From Eumeta japonica (lineage: Eukaryota; Arthropoda; Insecta; Lepidoptera; Psychidae), in contig BGZK01000293.1 in the NCBI GenBank assembly GCA_005406025.1, positions 1 to 64,000 of the forward strand: a stretch of 64,000 nt of DNA, in the 5' to 3' direction. The stretch's first letter is position 1. Each line of letters opens with the position of its first letter. Below the pieces are notes generated by a model. That model ran no database searches and had not been told where the DNA came from. It saw nothing but the letters and a program-made list of their open reading frames with translations. The translations under genes and the position numbers were made by a program. This document shows positions 23,786 to 36,159 of this stretch, in pieces.

Positions 23786-25377
23786 CTGAAATCAAACCAT
23801 TAAAAAAAATTAGGTGTTTTTTTCATATTACAGAAGAGGACACGAATGTTTTAGTATTTACGCTATATTAATAGAATATGTGTGATATAAGCAGATGCTG
23901 TATGTTTAGGTTATTAAAATAACAACAAATGTCTACAATTATATACATATGTTATATACATATTAAAATACATGGTCGTGATTAAAAAACAGAATTCAGC
24001 ACTTGGCGTGTTTGTGTACTAGTGTGCAATATGTGCTTCAATTTCATACCAAGACCTACGATTTTGATAATGCTTACGGCCTACTTTTGAGTTTTAACAA
24101 AAAAATCTATAGATTAGTTTTAAATTGTGAATTAATTTTAAAAATGGGTTTAAAAAGAGAGGTAGTGTTGGAAGAAACCTTTAACGTGATTACTCTCATA
24201 CTGTTTAGAAAATGATCTATGTGTGACATTAATAAAACATCTGTCGACATATACGTCAAAGCTTAATAAAGTATTTATCATCAACTTTATTTAATTACAT
24301 GAACCCCGCGTTCTATATTGTAATAAAATTACTAGACCTTGCGGGTTGGTTAGATGCGGCGTGCACACGACGTAGCGGTCGTGCGGATTCCTATTTTCAG
24401 TGTTAAATTAAACTTATAAATGATGGAGGTAGAGTTCCGGTAGCTGTCATTTTTTTTATTGGAAATTTATTCGTCTTTCAGAATCTTGTTCATAAATTTC
24501 GTAATTAGCAATAGTTACTGAATTATTACCGAAAAACTAAATATCTGTATTTTTTTTCCCATCTTATTTTGTTAATAACTTTGCAATTTTTGAAGTCATG
24601 AAAAAATGACGAGAGTGAATTTTTATCGGGGTGACACGAAAATTTCAATATGAAGTTGCTCGCAAGCGACTTAGTGAGCAACTTCACACCATTCATACTC
24701 GTATTTGCAGGCCAAAACGTTTACGGTCGCGATTCCGTCGACGTTAAAGTTTATCTGACATAACAACCTCTGAGCACTCGGTAACACGCCCACATTCGTT
24801 CCCGTTAATGTTTCACCGGAAATGTGGCGGATTGAGGGTTCGACGGAAACTTTAGCGAATAACGTAATGTTTCAAATCTTATTTACCCATATTCAGCATG
24901 TTGATAAGTTATGATTTTATTTGACAATTATAAAGTTAAATTTTAAAGTCACAATAAACAAATTTATAAGATTTTTTCTCCTTCTTGTTGTTACGAATAA
25001 TGATGAAAGATTTCATCAATTGAATATATAAACGTAAAATATTTTACTGCTGTTCACCTTTACTACGAGTTTCGTTACTATTATTTTCTTTGTCTGCTAT
25101 CGTAATTGCGTCTGAATTTGTTTCATGCATTATTTCGTTTTTATTTTCACTTTATTATATTACATCACTTCCAATATTAATTAGTGTATGTAATTCAATA
25201 TCTATCTGTATATTTATTTATATGGTATTGTAAACTTTATTAAGAGGTGTGAGTCATAATTTCCTATAACGTAGGTATAGTAGAACGCACAAAACTCTGT
25301 CGCTGCGAAATTAGTCACGAAAACGTTGCAATGACCTAAAATTGGCACGTGGGGGAGAAGAAAGAAGGGTCGTGGAC
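23786..25377 (-). other. intergenic/intron sequence between tails C and D, part 1
   Basis: Searched on the minus strand for the head motifs LHNNDMHA and NAGDTY; none found. Contains a hairpin gaagttgctc/gagcaacttc (about 24,651-24,685) and a phrase inverted from about 4,010. Otherwise AT-rich. Confidence 0.6.
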
Positions 25378-26540
25378 ATTGATCTATAAAAAAGAGGAGG
25401 TGCACAGTCTCGCGCTCAAAAACAGCCGCGGTAAATGAGTGCTAAAACAGACAGTTTAGCACTCATCGCGTTTGGTGTAGTTTCGTCGTACCTTCCGTTA
25501 TGAGATCGAAGTGTTCTGTTAAAAATGCAAACATGCCACGTAAAAAGCTATGAAAAAGGATGGTATTTCTTATTTACGATAAGCAAAATTTAGTTTATTC
25601 ACAATAGTTGCTTAATTACGTATTATAATGTGTATTCGATGATTATTTTATATTTGTTCATTTAAAGTAGCATCAAAAACCGAGATGTATCTCGGTTTTT
25701 GATGCTGATGATTTCCTTTAAAATAGACCTAATCAATACTGGTCTCGTATTTTTGCGTTATCACATTATTCGGTTGCTTAACAATAGAGACTCTGTTGTT
25801 ATACTAATGGAGTCGCCTTTTTTATTCATTCATTTATTATTTATTTTATATTTATACAAGTCATAAAATTATAGATAACAAAAAACTAAAAGGAAATCAT
25901 ATAATAGATTAAACCTATTTCAAAAATAATTATGTTTATGAAATTTCAATTTGTTTTTTAGAAAATTATATAAAAGTATTATCTTTATCAAAAATATGTT
26001 AATGTTTAATTAACCGTCATCTTACTTTATTATATAAATAATAAGAAAATTTTATATTACTGTAATTTAAACACTAGAAATTATCAAGTTCTTTTACATA
26101 TATTTTCCCCGATATTATGAAATTGAAATTTCATATTAATTTTAATCTTAGGTGATTACTAAATTAAGCTTTATTATGAAGAAAAATATACTTTATTTCT
26201 TTTCATGCATTCAACCAAGAAACAAAAATAAAAAATTAAAATAATATTAATCCACTCGACTGATCTCTTGTTTTAAAACAGCACGTGTAAATTGTAAAAA
26301 ATATGACCTATTGTCTTCCAATAACAAAATGATCGTTGCTTGTTTTTTTTGATTTAAAAATCAACCTTAGGTTATGACATTTCGGTTGTAATGTCAGATG
26401 ATAAATAATGTTCCTTCCTTTCCTTTTCTTTGGCACTGCAAAATAGTTTCATAAATGTGAAACAGAGACAAAATGTACACTGAGCCATTTTTCGCCATCC
26501 AAATAGTACGCAACTGTGCATCTTTTCTTTTTTATACATG
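25378..26540 (+). repeat. about 1.15-kb dispersed repeat, copy 2
   Basis: Second copy of the 20,390-21,570 repeat, same orientation. It keeps the left-edge ctataaaaaagag, the hairpin gagtgctaaa...tttagcactc, and the right part with gccatccaaatagtacgcaa. Small indels and substitutions separate the copies. Confidence 0.75.
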
Positions 26541-26960
26541 TATGCTGTCGGTGAGTGTAGTTGAATGAAAAATGGAAGATGGCAACAAAATAACGTTAAT
26601 GTATTCCAACTTTTTACTTAATAATTGCTATAATTTCAAATAAAAAGATGAACTCGGTATTACATTTTCTATAAGCAAGTAAATATTAATTAGTTGAATT
26701 TTAAAATTCAAATTGAAGTTAACGACCATATTGACTGACCACTCCAATATTTTTATTATTTTATTGTAATTGATTATTTTCGAGCAATTACAAAAGTTTT
26801 TGTAATTATTTTAAAGCAGTACCTATAACTTCTCACGCGCGTACATATATGTAAAGGCACGATGTTTTTTTGGGTGCTGTAAAACCATTTTAATGCATTT
26901 TTCTAGACGTCATTTTGAATTCAATGAATTATCGCCCATATTTTTGGAAGTTTTATCAAG
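26541..26960 (-). repeat. inverted copy of the 3.2-4.0 kb repeat
   Basis: Contains gagtgtagttgaatgaaaaa and cttctcacgcgcgtacat, the reverse complements of phrases at about 3,810-3,835 and 3,380-3,400. It directly follows copy 2 of the 1.15-kb repeat. Confidence 0.55.
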
Positions 26961-28347
26961 AATTAACATCGATTTGAACTTTTGAAGAATGCCTAATCGG
27001 GTATGAATGAATGAATCATACCATGACAGTTTATTATATCGGTAGAATCAAAAGAGAACTAGGCATATACAAATGACATTAAAGCTACCATAGCCAAATC
27101 AGCAACATCGTAAATGTTTTAACTTATGACTTGGTATCTGCACAATTAGTGCTAAAAATAAAAATTTGAAGTTTTGAAAAATGGGCCAAAAATCGAAAAA
27201 CTGCTAGGTTTTAATTAATCTAGCAGTATACTTGCTACACTTATGTCTTAAACACTGAAATCAGCTCAGTATAACACGGAGATTAGATAGGTACTTACAA
27301 TTTAGTGCTATCTATACAACAGAGGAAATTATTAAATTTTTTTCTATACACACAAAACCGTAATACGTAATTGACATCTGAACGTTTTAAAATTTTAGCT
27401 TTTTGTTTTGTTTTTGCGTACTGAGCACTGCTAATACGATAGTCATACAAATAATACGGTGAAAAATGGACATCTAGTCTGGAAATCAATGAATTACAAA
27501 AGGAAAGTTAAGTAATGCTCAATTTGTTCTGCCTATTCCTAGAAGAAGTTAAGGAAAAAAAGGTTTAATTTTTTGGAACGAAGTTTCTTATTTTACTTAA
27601 AAACCTAGCAGTCTATGGGTAGAGAAAAGCATATCTGATTTAATAATCGCTAAATTATAGCGGGTAATTATTTATTGCGTAATTAGTGCTATCAGTACAT
27701 ATAAAACTTGAGTGAAAAAAAATTATTTTCATATATTACTTACCGTCTTATATTTGGTCTTCAAATTAGGTACTAATTTTCTAAATTAGCTTTTGTAGAT
27801 AAATCACACGTTTAAAAGGATGAATAAAGATAAAATAATACAGAGTTAAAAGTATTTCAAGATTTAATTTCCTTCGTTTCTATCAAAAGAATATTAATAA
27901 ATAAATAAATTACACAGACTTATTGTATAGAATAATAGGAACTAAATTTTACATCACTGAATGTCACATTCGTAATAATTACATATAATACTGGTAGAGA
28001 TTATATTAATTAAAGTTGTTGCGTTGTAAAACTTTAAATATAACATGAGTATTAATATTAATTACATCAAAATAGTGTGCCTAAATTGAATTCATATCTA
28101 CAGAAAAAAAATCACAGAAGTGAACAATTGTTCTCGCACAGTTGGTCGTCACGAAGGGAATAGAAGTTTTTATATGCTTGTAATTATCACAAAAAATTGA
28201 CTTGACACACTATTTTTCTAACATCACAAATTGTTGTATAAAATGTCTTTTTAATACTTATCTTTTAATGTCTTTATAATACGAATCCTTAAATACTTAT
28301 GTTCACGTTTTTTTTTTGTCAAGAAAAAAGAAATTAAATAGATCTTT
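26961..28347 (-). other. intron/intergenic sequence upstream of tail D and 3' flank of tail C
   Basis: AT-rich; no head exon and no other exon found. The part just below 28,348 is presumably the 3' untranslated region of tail C and has ATTAAA-type words (complement tttaat) near 28,250-28,275. Confidence 0.5.
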
Positions 28348-29754
28348 TTAGAGAAACGTTCCGTATAAAGCTATACAAAGTAGAGCTACTGTAAATGTAC
28401 TAATAGAAAGTAACTTGTTAGACGCCGCGTCTGTCAGAGGTTTCGATGGCTCCTTTGTGAAAGTTATTCTTCCTTCTGTTTCCGGATGTATGGGATTGTG
28501 TTTATTAATGTAATACATTGTACTAGCTAATTCGTTAAAACTCAAGTCTTCTCTTGGTAGGTCTTCGAGCATCGAAAATCCATCTCCGCCGGCTGCCACG
28601 AAACCAGGCATCAACACTTTGTATTTCCGCTTTGGTGTCACCGGATGATATTCTAAATTTTCGCAGGAACACAATGCCGTCGCTCTAATTACTCTTGATC
28701 CAGTCGGCTTGTTGAGATCGTATACTACTTTTATACCAGAAAATTGCAAGAATTCCCCTGGTGGTTCTATTGAAAAATAATCTGATACAGAATGTTCAAG
28801 CATTTCTATAAGAAACGTGCCGTTCATAATTACCGCGGCTATGTTCCCATCAAATGGCAAGACGGTCAATAGTTCTCCTTTTGTCACCGGCGCAGGTAAT
28901 TTATGCGGCACTATAGAAGATCTAATCCCTCCTCCTTGAATTATTGCTATAGGTGCGTCCGTCCAATATTCTCCATCGTACTGCGAGGCATAATATTCAA
29001 CCATTGCATCAGCTATCAAGTTACCTAAACCGCACTCAGATCTGTGACATAAGCGACCGTCAAGGGGAACAGACGTACTACCTACAATTTGGTCAGCTTC
29101 TTTCGCAACGTCTTTCCGATAACGTTCCACTATTTCCAATAATTCTTGATCTTGAGGTACAGTCTTGTCCAGAAGAATGGGATGACCATCGTATTTTACG
29201 ATTTCGCCGAACTTATCAAATGTTAAATGCAATTTCCCCAGATATTTCGTGTAGGCGTATGCTTGAACGACAAGTACCGTACGACCGGAAGCTTGAGTCA
29301 CTACGGTTGGATATGAACCTTCTGACTTTTCAGAATCCGGACTAGTACCGTTCCAGAGAAAGGTGTTAGTATGTCCTCCAATGACCAGATCTATACCTTC
29401 CACCTTCTGAGCAATTTCCAAGTCTTTTATAATTCCCGAGTGACCTAATGCTATTAAGATGTTTATTCCGTTTTTTCGCAGTTTGGCTACTTCCTCTTTA
29501 AGGGCTGTTATTTCGTCTTCGTATTCAACATCATTTTTAGTCGCTAATATTTTAGTTTCCGGAGTCAAATAACCTATAACACCGATCTGGAAGTCGTTCA
29601 TGTGGAAAACCTCGGATTTTCTGAGGTTCGATTCGTTTTGTAACTCGGGTACTTTGTTTAAAATGAGATTAGAGGCTAGCACGGGGCATGTTAAATTTGT
29701 AATGAACGGCGCTAAGCCATGCACTCCGTTGTCAAACTCATGATTTCCCAGAGA
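28348..29754 (-). CDS. 5'-nucleotidase/apyrase alternative terminal exon C (GPI-type, intact core)
   Basis: One terminal exon of 468 codons after acceptor cttgtttcag, opening in phase 0 with SLGNHEFDNG. Joined to the head it gives about 592 residues. Catalytic set present: GNHEFD, GHSGIIKD, GGHTNTFLWNG, IIQGGGIRSS, LPFDGN and AAGGDGF. The cysteines CHRSEC are conserved, but the residue after the first cysteine is His where CD73 has Arg354. The C-terminus has small residues (TDAASN) followed by a hydrophobic stretch to the end (ISTFTVALLCIALYGTFL), typical of a GPI-attachment signal. Expected to hydrolyse extracellular nucleoside mono- or polyphosphates at the cell surface; the exact substrate cannot be told. 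It has no own signal peptide or first metal motifs, so it needs a 5' exon from elsewhere; the only one seen is at 39.2-40.6 kb. Confidence 0.93.
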   Translation of the reverse strand, partial: SLGNHEFDNGVHGLAPFITNLTCPVLASNLILNKVPELQNESNLRKSEVFHMNDFQIGVIGYLTPETKILATKNDVEYEDEITALKEEVAKLRKNGINILIALGHSGIIKDLEIAQKVEGIDLVIGGHTNTFLWNGTSPDSEKSEGSYPTVVTQASGRTVLVVQAYAYTKYLGKLHLTFDKFGEIVKYDGHPILLDKTVPQDQELLEIVERYRKDVAKEADQIVGSTSVPLDGRLCHRSECGLGNLIADAMVEYYASQYDGEYWTDAPIAIIQGGGIRSSIVPHKLPAPVTKGELLTVLPFDGNIAAVIMNGTFLIEMLEHSVSDYFSIEPPGEFLQFSGIKVVYDLNKPTGSRVIRATALCSCENLEYHPVTPKRKYKVLMPGFVAAGGDGFSMLEDLPREDLSFNELASTMYYINKHNPIHPETEGRITFTKEPSKPLTDAASNKLLSISTFTVALLCIALYGTFL

Positions 29755-31100
29755 CTGAAACAAGAAAAAAAAAACGTTATTATCCATTCGTTGAATTTCA
29801 ACTGCATCGCCCATACAAACAAATAATGATTATGCACATGAGGCAAATTCCAAGCAATGGCTTAATAAAATAAGTACACGAACGTAATGAATAACGGGTC
29901 ACAACATGCAACGTCGACGCTTTGTGAATTACTCATAAACTTTCACCGAACATAAATATGATCAGGTGTGCAGCGATGTAAGCATATTATGATAAATATT
30001 ATCGTATAGTGAAATGAAAGTATTACATTCAATTAGGACAGAATTTACGTACATGGCTTTGGATTGATGACATTTCATTCCATCGAAAACGAGTGTATGA
30101 GATTGACCTATTCTTGTTGATTTTAGGCCTCTCATCTCGGTCGCTCCATATTCTTATGACATTCATTTTATATGGTAATCATAATATTAGCTATGGTAAG
30201 GGTAAAAACATTGGAAGGCGTGACTTACAATCAATCGCCGAGCGTATTCCACTTCAAAATACAAGATGGAGTCATTTGTTTTTGTAATGTAAAGAAAGTA
30301 TAGTGCGCTACGTGCGACATCAATTTATAATAAAGTAACGAAGTGCAAAATAGAAAGTTGTTTGTCGGGCTAATAATTGAAATAACAAGTTAACTATTTT
30401 GTATTTTTTTATTATATTCGACAATATATTGCATTATACAAACAACAGTACAAACTGTCTTCAAAATAATCCGCCGATATAAAAAAACGATTAAATTTAA
30501 TATGTAGGAAATATTTAGGGTTTCCTCTTTAAAAAGCTTCACTATTATGTTTTGCAATACTGAATAATACCTTAATTCGAATTGAAATACAAGTTATTGT
30601 TTTTGTATTTACCGAGAAATATAATTTCTCATTAAAAGTTTTTCGTGTTACGTAGATGAATAATATAATTATTATATGAAAGAAAATTATATTCAATAAA
30701 TAAAAGTAATACAAAATTGTAAAAGGAAAGGTTCACCTGGAAATAAATCTACAAATAATATTTGAATGACGATATGTGCCTTAAGTGTAATGTTTGTTTC
30801 AGATTTTTATTAATTTTCAGACAGTTGAAGAAAAAAAATCAATTTATTGAAAATAAATCCTAATAATTAATATTAACTGACATTGAACTATTGGACGCTT
30901 ACATTCTAAACATTATTTATTGTAAAAAAACGGTAATAAAATAACAACTAAACGAAAAGCAATCATAAATAACTCCGTATAAATAAAAATCAACTATAGA
31001 ATCAAATATAGAATGGATTATATAATCCATATTTTCTTAAATATTCATAATCTCCTTCCAAAGAAATCATTAAAGAAGCCATTTATAAAATAATAGTTTA
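29755..31100 (-). other. spacer upstream of tail C
   Basis: AT-rich; no nucleotidase head exon or other exon was found on either strand. Confidence 0.55.
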
Positions 31101-31330
31101 GAACGTCTTCGTAGAAATGTCGTGTCGACAACCTTAGAACAGCTGACGCGTAATTATCGTGCCGCAGTGGGGGATCTAGATGGCCAACAGCGTACGTGCT
31201 GCGCGGCCGGTCAGTGATTCGCTTCGCGCGACCGCGATTAGTTGCAAACTTGCACTGATAAGAGTTCGTCGTGTCGCACTGTGGCCAAACCGCGCCCGCG
31301 CTTGTAGTCTGGCCGAGCGTTTATTCGAGT
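31100..31330 (+). promoter_or_regulatory. G+C-rich island with Inr/DPE-like words
   Basis: A CpG-rich patch in AT-rich DNA between tails B and C. On the plus strand TCAGT (A at 31,213) is followed by AGTTG at the +28 position, matching the arthropod Inr and DPE consensus spacing. It could be a promoter, perhaps of a mobile element: 31,388-31,450 just beyond it is shared with 911-975. No function is shown. Confidence 0.3.
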
Positions 31331-31594
31331 TATGTCCATATCATTTTATTTTATTTATAAATATATTTTCAATGACATATTTCTGTTATAGTTACTTTGG
31401 CAAAGTTATTCTAAAAAAGAAGGAGATTATGAATATTTACGAAAAGATGCATGATCGATACTTTGATTACTTGAATGTTTTTGGGATATCAAACAAAAGA
31501 TTTTTTCTTATAGACATAATTTCGAAAATATGTGTTTCTTGAATTATTATGGAGATGTGGTATTTTCTACATATGTTCATAAAAAATTAATTAA
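31331..31594. other. spacer with shared repeat, 3' flank of tail B
   Basis: Contains the stretch also found at about 911-975. AATAAA complements occur near 31,353-31,372 on the minus strand and could serve tail B polyadenylation. Confidence 0.4.
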
Positions 31595-32980
31595 TCATAT
31601 CAAAAGCATGACTATTATAGCGAAAATGCAGGCGGACGATAACATCGGCGCACCAGATCCATTCGGTAGTTTATCACTGTTAAGTATCGTGATGCGATTT
31701 TCCAATGCGGGATAAACGGGACTGTGATTCTTTATATAATGCGAAGTGGCTTCTAATTCATTGTATTTCAGAGATTTAATCGGCAAACCGCCAAACATTG
31801 AGAAGCCGTCACCTGCCAATGATAAGAAGCTCGGCATTAACACGTTGTACTTTTGTGCCTTTGAAATTAGGGAGTACTTAGGTACGCCGCATGTACAACG
31901 GGCGGTAACTTTTACAACTCTCCTGCCTGGAGGCTTCGACAAATCGTACATAACTTTTAGTCCTGAAAATTGTAAGAACTGACCAGGCGGTCTCACTTTG
32001 TCGTATGAAGCCACAGCATGTTCTAACATTTGTAAAACAGTAGACCCGTTCATGCTAACCACCACTAAATTGCCATCAAACGGCATCACTGACAGTAGGT
32101 CGCCTCTGGTCACCGGCGATGGAGTGCTGAGATGAGCAACGGACGCTCTAATACCGCCACCTTGAAGGATGGCTATTGGTGCGTCTGTCCATGTATCACC
32201 CACATATTTCGAAGCGTATTCGTGAATCATAGCGTCCGTAATGAGATTTCCGAAGTTACATTCTTGTAAACGGCACGTGTGCCCGTCTAGGATGGTCTTG
32301 GCTGTACCCAAAACTTCGTTTGATATTCTTGTAACATTCTCCTGATATCTGTCTATGATCTTCAAAACTTGAGGGTCTTGTGGTATAGTTTTGTCGAGAA
32401 GAATAGGAAAGCCGTCGTAATCTATCAGTTCTCCGTTTGTGTCAAAGAGTAAATGAAGTTTACCTAAATATTTCGTATACGCGTAAGCCTGGACGGCAGG
32501 AACGATCCTGCCCGAAGCTTGCTTCACTAATGTAGGATACGGCCCTTCCGGTATTTCTATATCCGGAATCGTTCCGTTCCATAAAAAGGTATTAGTGTGT
32601 CCACCAATAACTAAATCTATATCTTCTACTTCCTTAGCAATTTGTAAATCTTTCGTAAATCCAGAATGACCTAAAGCTATTAAAATATTGATTCCTTCTT
32701 TTTTCAGTTTCTTGGCTTCCTCGCGGATAGCTTTGACTTCTTCGATGTATTGCACGTTGTTTTTTATTGCTAGAAATTGTGTATCAGGTGTCAAGTAACC
32801 GATTACGCCGATTTTGACACCGTTTATATCGAACACCACCGATTTTTTTAGGTTTGGTTCTTGCTGTAATTCTGGTTCGCCAGTGAGAATAAGGTTAGCG
32901 GCCAGCACTGGAGTGGTCACGTTTTCTATAAATGGTGTTAATCCAGAGACACCATTGTCGAATTCATGATTACCAAGCGA
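31595..32980 (-). CDS. 5'-nucleotidase/apyrase alternative terminal exon B (GPI-type, intact core)
   Basis: One terminal exon of 461 codons after acceptor aattttgtttcag, opening in phase 0 with SLGNHEFDNG. With the head, about 585 residues. By that numbering the dyad/metal residues are N128-H129, H229 (GHSG) and H252 (GGHTN); the 23-residue gap between the last two equals that of CD73. The other motifs are CRLQEC with the pocket Arg, ILQGGGIRAS, MPFDGN, and SFLSLAGDGF. The end has NGSGA followed by a hydrophobic stretch to the stop, a GPI-attachment signal. This is the most CD73-like of the four tails. Several N-x-T/S sites fit a secreted glycoprotein. Tail B and tail C look closest to each other by eye. 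Confidence 0.93.
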   Translation of the reverse strand, partial: SLGNHEFDNGVSGLTPFIENVTTPVLAANLILTGEPELQQEPNLKKSVVFDINGVKIGVIGYLTPDTQFLAIKNNVQYIEEVKAIREEAKKLKKEGINILIALGHSGFTKDLQIAKEVEDIDLVIGGHTNTFLWNGTIPDIEIPEGPYPTLVKQASGRIVPAVQAYAYTKYLGKLHLLFDTNGELIDYDGFPILLDKTIPQDPQVLKIIDRYQENVTRISNEVLGTAKTILDGHTCRLQECNFGNLITDAMIHEYASKYVGDTWTDAPIAILQGGGIRASVAHLSTPSPVTRGDLLSVMPFDGNLVVVSMNGSTVLQMLEHAVASYDKVRPPGQFLQFSGLKVMYDLSKPPGRRVVKVTARCTCGVPKYSLISKAQKYNVLMPSFLSLAGDGFSMFGGLPIKSLKYNELEATSHYIKNHSPVYPALENRITILNSDKLPNGSGAPMLSSACIFAIIVMLLI

Positions 32981-34850
32981 CTGAAACAAAATTAATAAGC
33001 GGTTATCGATATTTTTTTTCAATACTATGCTTCATGCATCACGTCTACATGCAAAATTATTTATACATTATGTTTTACAATGTTTTAATTGTAGCAGCAT
33101 AACGTGTCGATTCCTACATAAACCATATAACAGGTGAAAATGGTTTTCTTCAGTAGGTAGGTTACAGATAAATTGTATAATATGCGGTGAATATGCATTT
33201 ATGCGTGCACCCATACAGTTAAGCGAAAAAATTACAACTACAGTTAAGCGAAAATTTAATTACAACACTACATTAACAGGTTTGTTTAAGAAAACATTAA
33301 ATACAATGAATACCATGCACAATTTTCAAAATAAAATCTGTGTAAGAATTGCCAATAAAGTATTCATTCGATATTACTTCATGCATAGATAAATAATTGA
33401 ACTTACTTCCTTTATTTTTTTTTCCTTTCAATGAATATATTAACAACTATCGTAATTTGTCTGTATTATTTCACATTTTTGATATAATATAAAGTTATTG
33501 ACATAATCTACTTATAAGAAAGAGTTAGTCTATCAATGCAATATCAAAAATTCGATAAGTGAATTAACATTTATTAAATCACAATCAGGAAAAATAATTT
33601 AATATTCGAATGGATAGCATTGGAATATAAAGTCGTTTTTAGTCACTTGCTTGCAAAATAATGCGTTTTGCGTTTGTTCTCGCCAAAATTATGATATATT
33701 TCATTGTCTTGTCACCTCAGGCCTATCTTTACATCCTAATTCTCACATATTATAAAACACAACGTTGCTAAATCATAATTTAGCGGCAATACGTGTTTTC
33801 CGTGTAAAATGTGTTTCTTTTGTGTCTCTTTAGGGTCTCGCCAAATATCACGAATTTTTTTATTACAATAAACAATGCAAAAATCCGAGAAAAGTGAGTT
33901 AAATTAGGTAAAACATGTTTTTCCACTAAAATGTGCCTACAAACTACATAATAATATCTATCGAGCTATGAGCTTCTGTGTGCAAACAACAACGGTTTAG
34001 AGCGGCTAAATCAACGAGGCTGATAGAGCAGATGATTTTACTGAAAATCACATGGGCATGTTGATTCCAGTAGTCACTATTGAGTCTTAAACGCTGGTTT
34101 TTTTAGTGTTACAATAAAAATTAAGTAAAATTATTTTTTTTTTATTAATCCAACGCGATCAGGCACAGATAAAAGTGTTCACACAAAAAACAGGTATTTA
34201 AAAAAACTTACTTAAGATTGGGGGGGAGCTCATGCTAAATCTCACATCTCACGAAGGGAGAGGGCAGGTGAAAAATTGCGAAAATCGCCTCACGTAATTA
34301 ATGAATGGGCTTATTCTTAGATATTGCATCACTTTAGTAAACCAGGTCACTGGTCTAGTGTGCCACGGTGGTCGCTACGACGAGTCACCAATGCGATGAC
34401 GACGACACGTTTAACTTAACCTGGTTAACTTGCTCTACGAACGAGTTTTTACTCTGAAGAACTGCGTTTTTATTGTGTTTTAACAATTCGGTCAGTCAGT
34501 CAGAGTATTCTATTATATTATATGAAGAAATATGCCATATGAATATTTTTTAATTCACATCTGTTAAACTATTGTCATAAATAAAAGACGAGAATAGGAA
34601 ACCCGGCTGCGTACAGATCGAATAAAAAGCTAGAAATGCAAAATTATTAACATATTTACATTTTTTAATTGAAATTAACAATGGTTACACGTTATTTATA
34701 TTTAAAATTACAGCAGATGTCGGTCCCGATTACTTTCTTATGGATATAGAATTATATTTTTTAATGATATATTTTTTAGGATCATTTTAGTATTACCAAA
34801 TGTTTTTACGATAAATCATTCATATAAATAAATTTCTATATTAAAATAAT
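32981..34850 (-). other. spacer between tails A and B, part 1
   Basis: No copy of the head motifs was found. AT-rich with a more balanced patch at about 34,330-34,460 that shows nothing recognisable. Confidence 0.55.
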
Positions 34851-35150
34851 AACTTTTGCCCGCGGCTCCGCCTGCGTGGACATCAAATCTTTCATCATTT
34901 GTCTCGACCGGTCACTGTTAATCGTGATCCCGATATTGTTCCTGCTTTCGATTTCAGTCCTGGCTCCGTTTTTGATTCCAATTCTGGTCCCGATCTAGAT
35001 TTCGTTTCTTTTCAAAATGTACATAATTCGCCTGCGGTTTCGGCCGACCCGCACGATTCCAACCCCGAACCGATATTGAACTTGAATCTCTCTTGCACAT
35101 TGTTCTTACCAATAACTAATCGTCACGAGTAAAGGATTCGTTGTACGATC
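34851..35150 (+). repeat. degenerate GATCC/CCGGT block
   Basis: After a cccgcggctccgcctgcgtgg phrase common at repeat edges comes a run of loosely repeated words such as gatcccgat, gattccaattctggtc and gatctagat. Similar blocks are at about 650-750 and 46,110-46,330. The 77-codon frame here is a by-product of the periodicity. Confidence 0.5.
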
Positions 35151-35359
35151 ACGTTAGCAAAGTCGCGAGCAAAAGTTAGTGTCTTTATAAATTATAGCCT
35201 ATATGTTATTCTGATGACTAAACTATATTTACCGTATAGTTTCGGATAATTCTGTTCAGCCGTTAAAGCGTGATTGGATAACAAACATTCAAATATACAA
35301 ACTTTCACTTTCACAATATTAATAGGGTTAAATACTAAATTTGACAGACAATCAATGTA

Positions 35360-35440
35360 ATAGATTAAAACCTATTCACGCACACGCATGTACCCACGCA
35401 CGCCACCACGCACACACGCATACACACACACACAGAGAGA
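35360..35440. repeat. CA/CACG-rich simple repeat
   Basis: An imperfect run of acgcacacgca, cacaca and gagaga units. Confidence 0.85.
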
Positions 35441-36159
35441 GACATATATGCATACAATATTTATAATACGTACAAATAAAATGAAATTTCCGTCTCTTTT
35501 CCTGATTTAATAACAGTAACGGCTGAGCGAATTGTGAAGAAGTTTTATATATAGGTAAATTATTTCTTAGAATACAATACAGAATTGTTACAATAAAAAA
35601 ATGTGAATATCAGAAAAAATGTATAAACAGCACCAAAATTCAAAGGAGGACCAATTATTGTTCATATAAATTAGTATTTAACCTTTGAACACAGAAATAA
35701 GTTTTTCTGTTCCTAACTTTAAATTTTTCAGGGTTTTCGTATAGTCGTAAAATTACATCGAAATTTCAAACTACACAATTGTCTTTGAAAACGCTGAAAT
35801 ATTGTTTAACTAAGAATCAAATATAACTTTACATGTTTCTCGTCTAAGTGTTTCAGAATTTTCATAATAATTTCGCTCTAAATGCTGTTAAGAACTCATT
35901 TTGTGAAAACGCGTTATTTTTAAAGTCGAATCAAAAATTTTAATATCATGTTTGCATTGTATTTCTACTGTTTAAACTTTGAAGTCAATTCCTTAAAGGA
36001 ATGCTTTTACAAAAAATACTCTTTTAGGCAATTTTTATTTCGTGTAAAAATCTACTTGGCGATTTATGTTTAAAAGAAATATTACTGTGGTAGAGCAATG
36101 CTGTGATCAACTTAGCCAAGTTGACCGGCGCATTTTCGTGCTATGAAATATCAAACTCT
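35441..36159. other. AT-rich spacer
   Basis: Nothing recognisable; no nucleotidase head exon. Confidence 0.5.

Noticed and set aside
28953..29345. 130-codon plus-strand frame over tail C
   Set aside because: Shadow of the minus-strand nucleotidase exon; no independent signal.
31180..31542. 120-codon plus-strand frame
   Set aside because: First half is the G+C-rich island, second half is AT-rich repeat shared with about 911-975; no domain, abrupt composition change.
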